This document shows positions 62,779-64,000 of a stretch of DNA of 64,000 nucleotides, one piece after another. This stretch comes from Rhodoferax sp. (GTDB lineage: Bacteria > Pseudomonadota > Gammaproteobacteria > Burkholderiales > Burkholderiaceae_C): positions 124,001-188,000 of the forward strand of contig JARWZT010000011.1 in NCBI GenBank assembly GCA_029866205.1. The letters are read 5' to 3'. Position 1 is the stretch's first letter. Every line of letters starts with the position of its first letter. Position numbers and translations under genes: made by a program. The notes below the pieces were generated by a model. It saw nothing but the letters and a program-made list of their open reading frames with translations, was not told the origin of the DNA and did not search any database.

Positions 62779-63456
62779 TTAAGGCGCTGCTGGCGCCGAA
62801 TCCTCCACAACACCCGGCCAGACCGGGTGTTTTTCCATGACCTGCGCAAAAGCGGCTGACGCTTCAAAGTCGGCCAGCCACTGCGCCAGATGGCTCCAGG
62901 CTTGCGCCCCGAACCAGGCGGCGTCGGTGTGGGCGAATTGGCGCACAAATGGGGCGATGGCAGCATCGGCAAGGCCGAAGCGCGGTCCGCTCAAAAATCC
63001 GTCCAGCGCAAGCTGATCTTGCAAACGACTTAAAAATCCCCGTGCCAAATCCCGGTGTGCCACGCCATCGGCCAAGCCGTAGCGGTGCGGGTATTTGTAA
63101 CGGTCCAAGTGGTGCTTGAACTCGCCATCGTTTTCCGCAATCAAGGCCCAAGTGTTTTGGCGCTTGGTTTCATCGCCGCCCAGCCAGCCCAGCGGGTCAC
63201 TGCGCTCCAAAGCCCAGCGCATGATGTCCAGGCTTTGCTCCAGCACAGCGCCATCGGCAAGCACCAGCACCGGCACCGTGCCCTTGGGGGAGACGCGAAG
63301 CATCTCCGAGGGTTTGTTTTTGAGCACAATTTCGCGGTGCTCCACCGCCTGACCCGCTGCCTGCAACGCCAGTCGAGCACGCATGGCATAGGGGCAGCGC
63401 CTAAACGAGTACAGGACTGGCAGCGTCGCAGGCGAAGGTAATTCGGGGCTTGTCAT
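62779..63456 (-). CDS. Glutathione S-transferase family protein
   Basis: Protein of 225 residues. The N-terminus has VLYSFRRCPYAMRARLALQA with a Cys in the active-site loop, HREIVLKNKP, SPKGTVPVLVLADGAVLEQS (cis-Pro and GSH binding) and a helical domain ending in WPGVVEDSAP. The Cys-type active site suggests deglutathionylation or thiol transfer (omega/YfcG-like) rather than conjugation. It is on the minus strand, 57 bases before the start side of the adhesin-E-like gene. Confidence 0.88.
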   Translation of the reverse strand: MTSPELPSPATLPVLYSFRRCPYAMRARLALQAAGQAVEHREIVLKNKPSEMLRVSPKGTVPVLVLADGAVLEQSLDIMRWALERSDPLGWLGGDETKRQNTWALIAENDGEFKHHLDRYKYPHRYGLADGVAHRDLARGFLSRLQDQLALDGFLSGPRFGLADAAIAPFVRQFAHTDAAWFGAQAWSHLAQWLADFEASAAFAQVMEKHPVWPGVVEDSAPAAP

Positions 63457-63512
63457 GGGATGGTCACCACAGGTTCCGGCCGAAGTGCGCGCTACCAGGC
63501 GATGCGGTACGC

Positions 63513-63890
63513 CTATTGGCCACAGACCTGATTGAAACCCGTCTCATAGGCAGTTCCGCGGGGTACTTCTTTCCACAAACCCGCTCGAGCCACCGAAAGT
63601 AGGGTTCCACCCGTCGCCATGGGCTCCCAATGCGTGCTGATCGACAGCACTTGGGTCCGTCCCAGCGCGCAGTCGTACTGAACTCTGAGACGACGCGACA
63701 ACTCGCCCCCTTCATCTCGCTGTTTTAAATCAATCAATTCCCATACCTGCCGGACCTGTCCAGCACGTTGTACGGTAACGGGGTCAATGTAGAAGCTCCC
63801 CTCATCGGTCTCTCCCACCTTGACCCAGTCGGCCTGCGCGCTGGTGGCGAGCAAGGCCAGTGCAAAAAGGGTTGTCTTTTTTGATCGCAA
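63513..63890 (-). CDS. Surface-adhesin E-like (PF16747) secreted protein
   Basis: Small secreted protein of 125 residues if started at TTG 63890, which has AAGG 7 bases upstream and gives a clean signal peptide (LRSKKTTLFALALLATSAQA). ATG 63914 would add eight polar residues. The mature part, starting ADWVKVGETDEGSFYIDP, matches the adhesin-E pattern found in many betaproteobacteria, with YDCALGRTQVLSISTHWEPM and two cysteines that may bond. Function in this organism is unknown; an adhesin role is shown for Haemophilus protein E only. Confidence 0.78.
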   Translation of the reverse strand: MRSKKTTLFALALLATSAQADWVKVGETDEGSFYIDPVTVQRAGQVRQVWELIDLKQRDEGGELSRRLRVQYDCALGRTQVLSISTHWEPMATGGTLLSVARAGLWKEVPRGTAYETGFNQVCGQ

Positions 63891-63914
63891 GTGGTCACCT
63901 TGGCTTTTGGTCAT

Positions 63915-64000
63915 CGGTTGGTGGCGGAGTCTACCGACACATAGGCTCAACTGTGAGGCAGGCCTGGCAGCATCATGGCGAGGCGTAGCAGCTGGGGTGC
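63915..64000. other. Window end, no gene seen
   Basis: 86 bases with no supported coding region; possibly upstream sequence of the adhesin-E-like gene. Confidence 0.4.

Overview
The window is high-GC and densely coded. The gene orders purM / AI-2E transporter / hda / HAD hydrolase / pcnB / folK, cphA'-cphA with a dedicated ABC transporter, and etfBA / acyl-CoA dehydrogenase suggest a betaproteobacterium of the Burkholderiales, most likely a Comamonadaceae member of the Rhodoferax/Polaromonas type. That assignment is inferred from gene content and gene order. I see no rRNA, tRNA or CRISPR array.

Layout. 1-4018: an oxidative catabolic module (aldehyde dehydrogenase cut by the window edge, GMC alcohol oxidoreductase, divergent enolase-superfamily enzyme). 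4048-4926: a YghU-type glutathione transferase. 5024-12804: a cyanophycin locus with two cyanophycin synthetases on the minus strand and, divergently, an ABC exporter-type protein and a DUF1854 protein. 12924-20127: housekeeping genes (Mpo1-like protein, purM, AI-2E-type permease, hda, HAD phosphatase, pcnB, folK, alpha/beta hydrolase). 20147-28013: a six-gene minus-strand catabolic operon (enolase superfamily, two aldehyde dehydrogenases, 3-hydroxyisobutyrate-dehydrogenase-like, AcuI/YhdH-like, GMC), facing a MocR-type regulator across a long inverted repeat. 29615-37082: DUF2189 protein, DTW-domain tRNA modification enzyme, RidA-like protein, ComEC, and the permuted ATP-grasp / alpha-E pair.

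37189-40113 is an accessory patch. It holds the tail of one IS3-family transposase, a complete second IS3-family element with inverted repeats and a -1 slippery site, and an AT-rich islet with a cysteine-rich lipoprotein and a membrane-anchored zinc-ribbon protein. 40114-47237 returns to ordinary genes: Trp-rich small protein, MltB-type transglycosylase, DUF808 protein, PhoX-type phosphatase behind a Pho-box-like site, HDAC-family protein and MscS channel.

47271-57949 is the most interesting part. Two plus-strand operons flank a minus-strand TetR gene. Operon A encodes a PF10118 ferritin-like hydrolase, an unknown two-TM protein, a GST-fold protein, a sulfatase with an odd active site and an apparently membrane-anchored formylglycine-generating enzyme. 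Operon B encodes a second, C-terminally anchored sulfatase, a beta-propeller-like protein and an EthA-type Baeyer-Villiger monooxygenase. Each operon starts with almost the same palindrome (TACAC-WG-GTGTA), so I infer one TetR-controlled regulon that combines envelope sulfatases, their activating enzyme and a cytosolic Baeyer-Villiger oxidation step. The substrate is unknown; a sulfated lipid, steroid or similar hydrophobic compound that yields a ketone is the simplest guess.

58173-64000: etfB-etfA with a clear terminator, an acyl-CoA dehydrogenase and a nitronate-monooxygenase-family enzyme (fatty acid-type oxidation), then a GST and an adhesin-E-like secreted protein on the minus strand.
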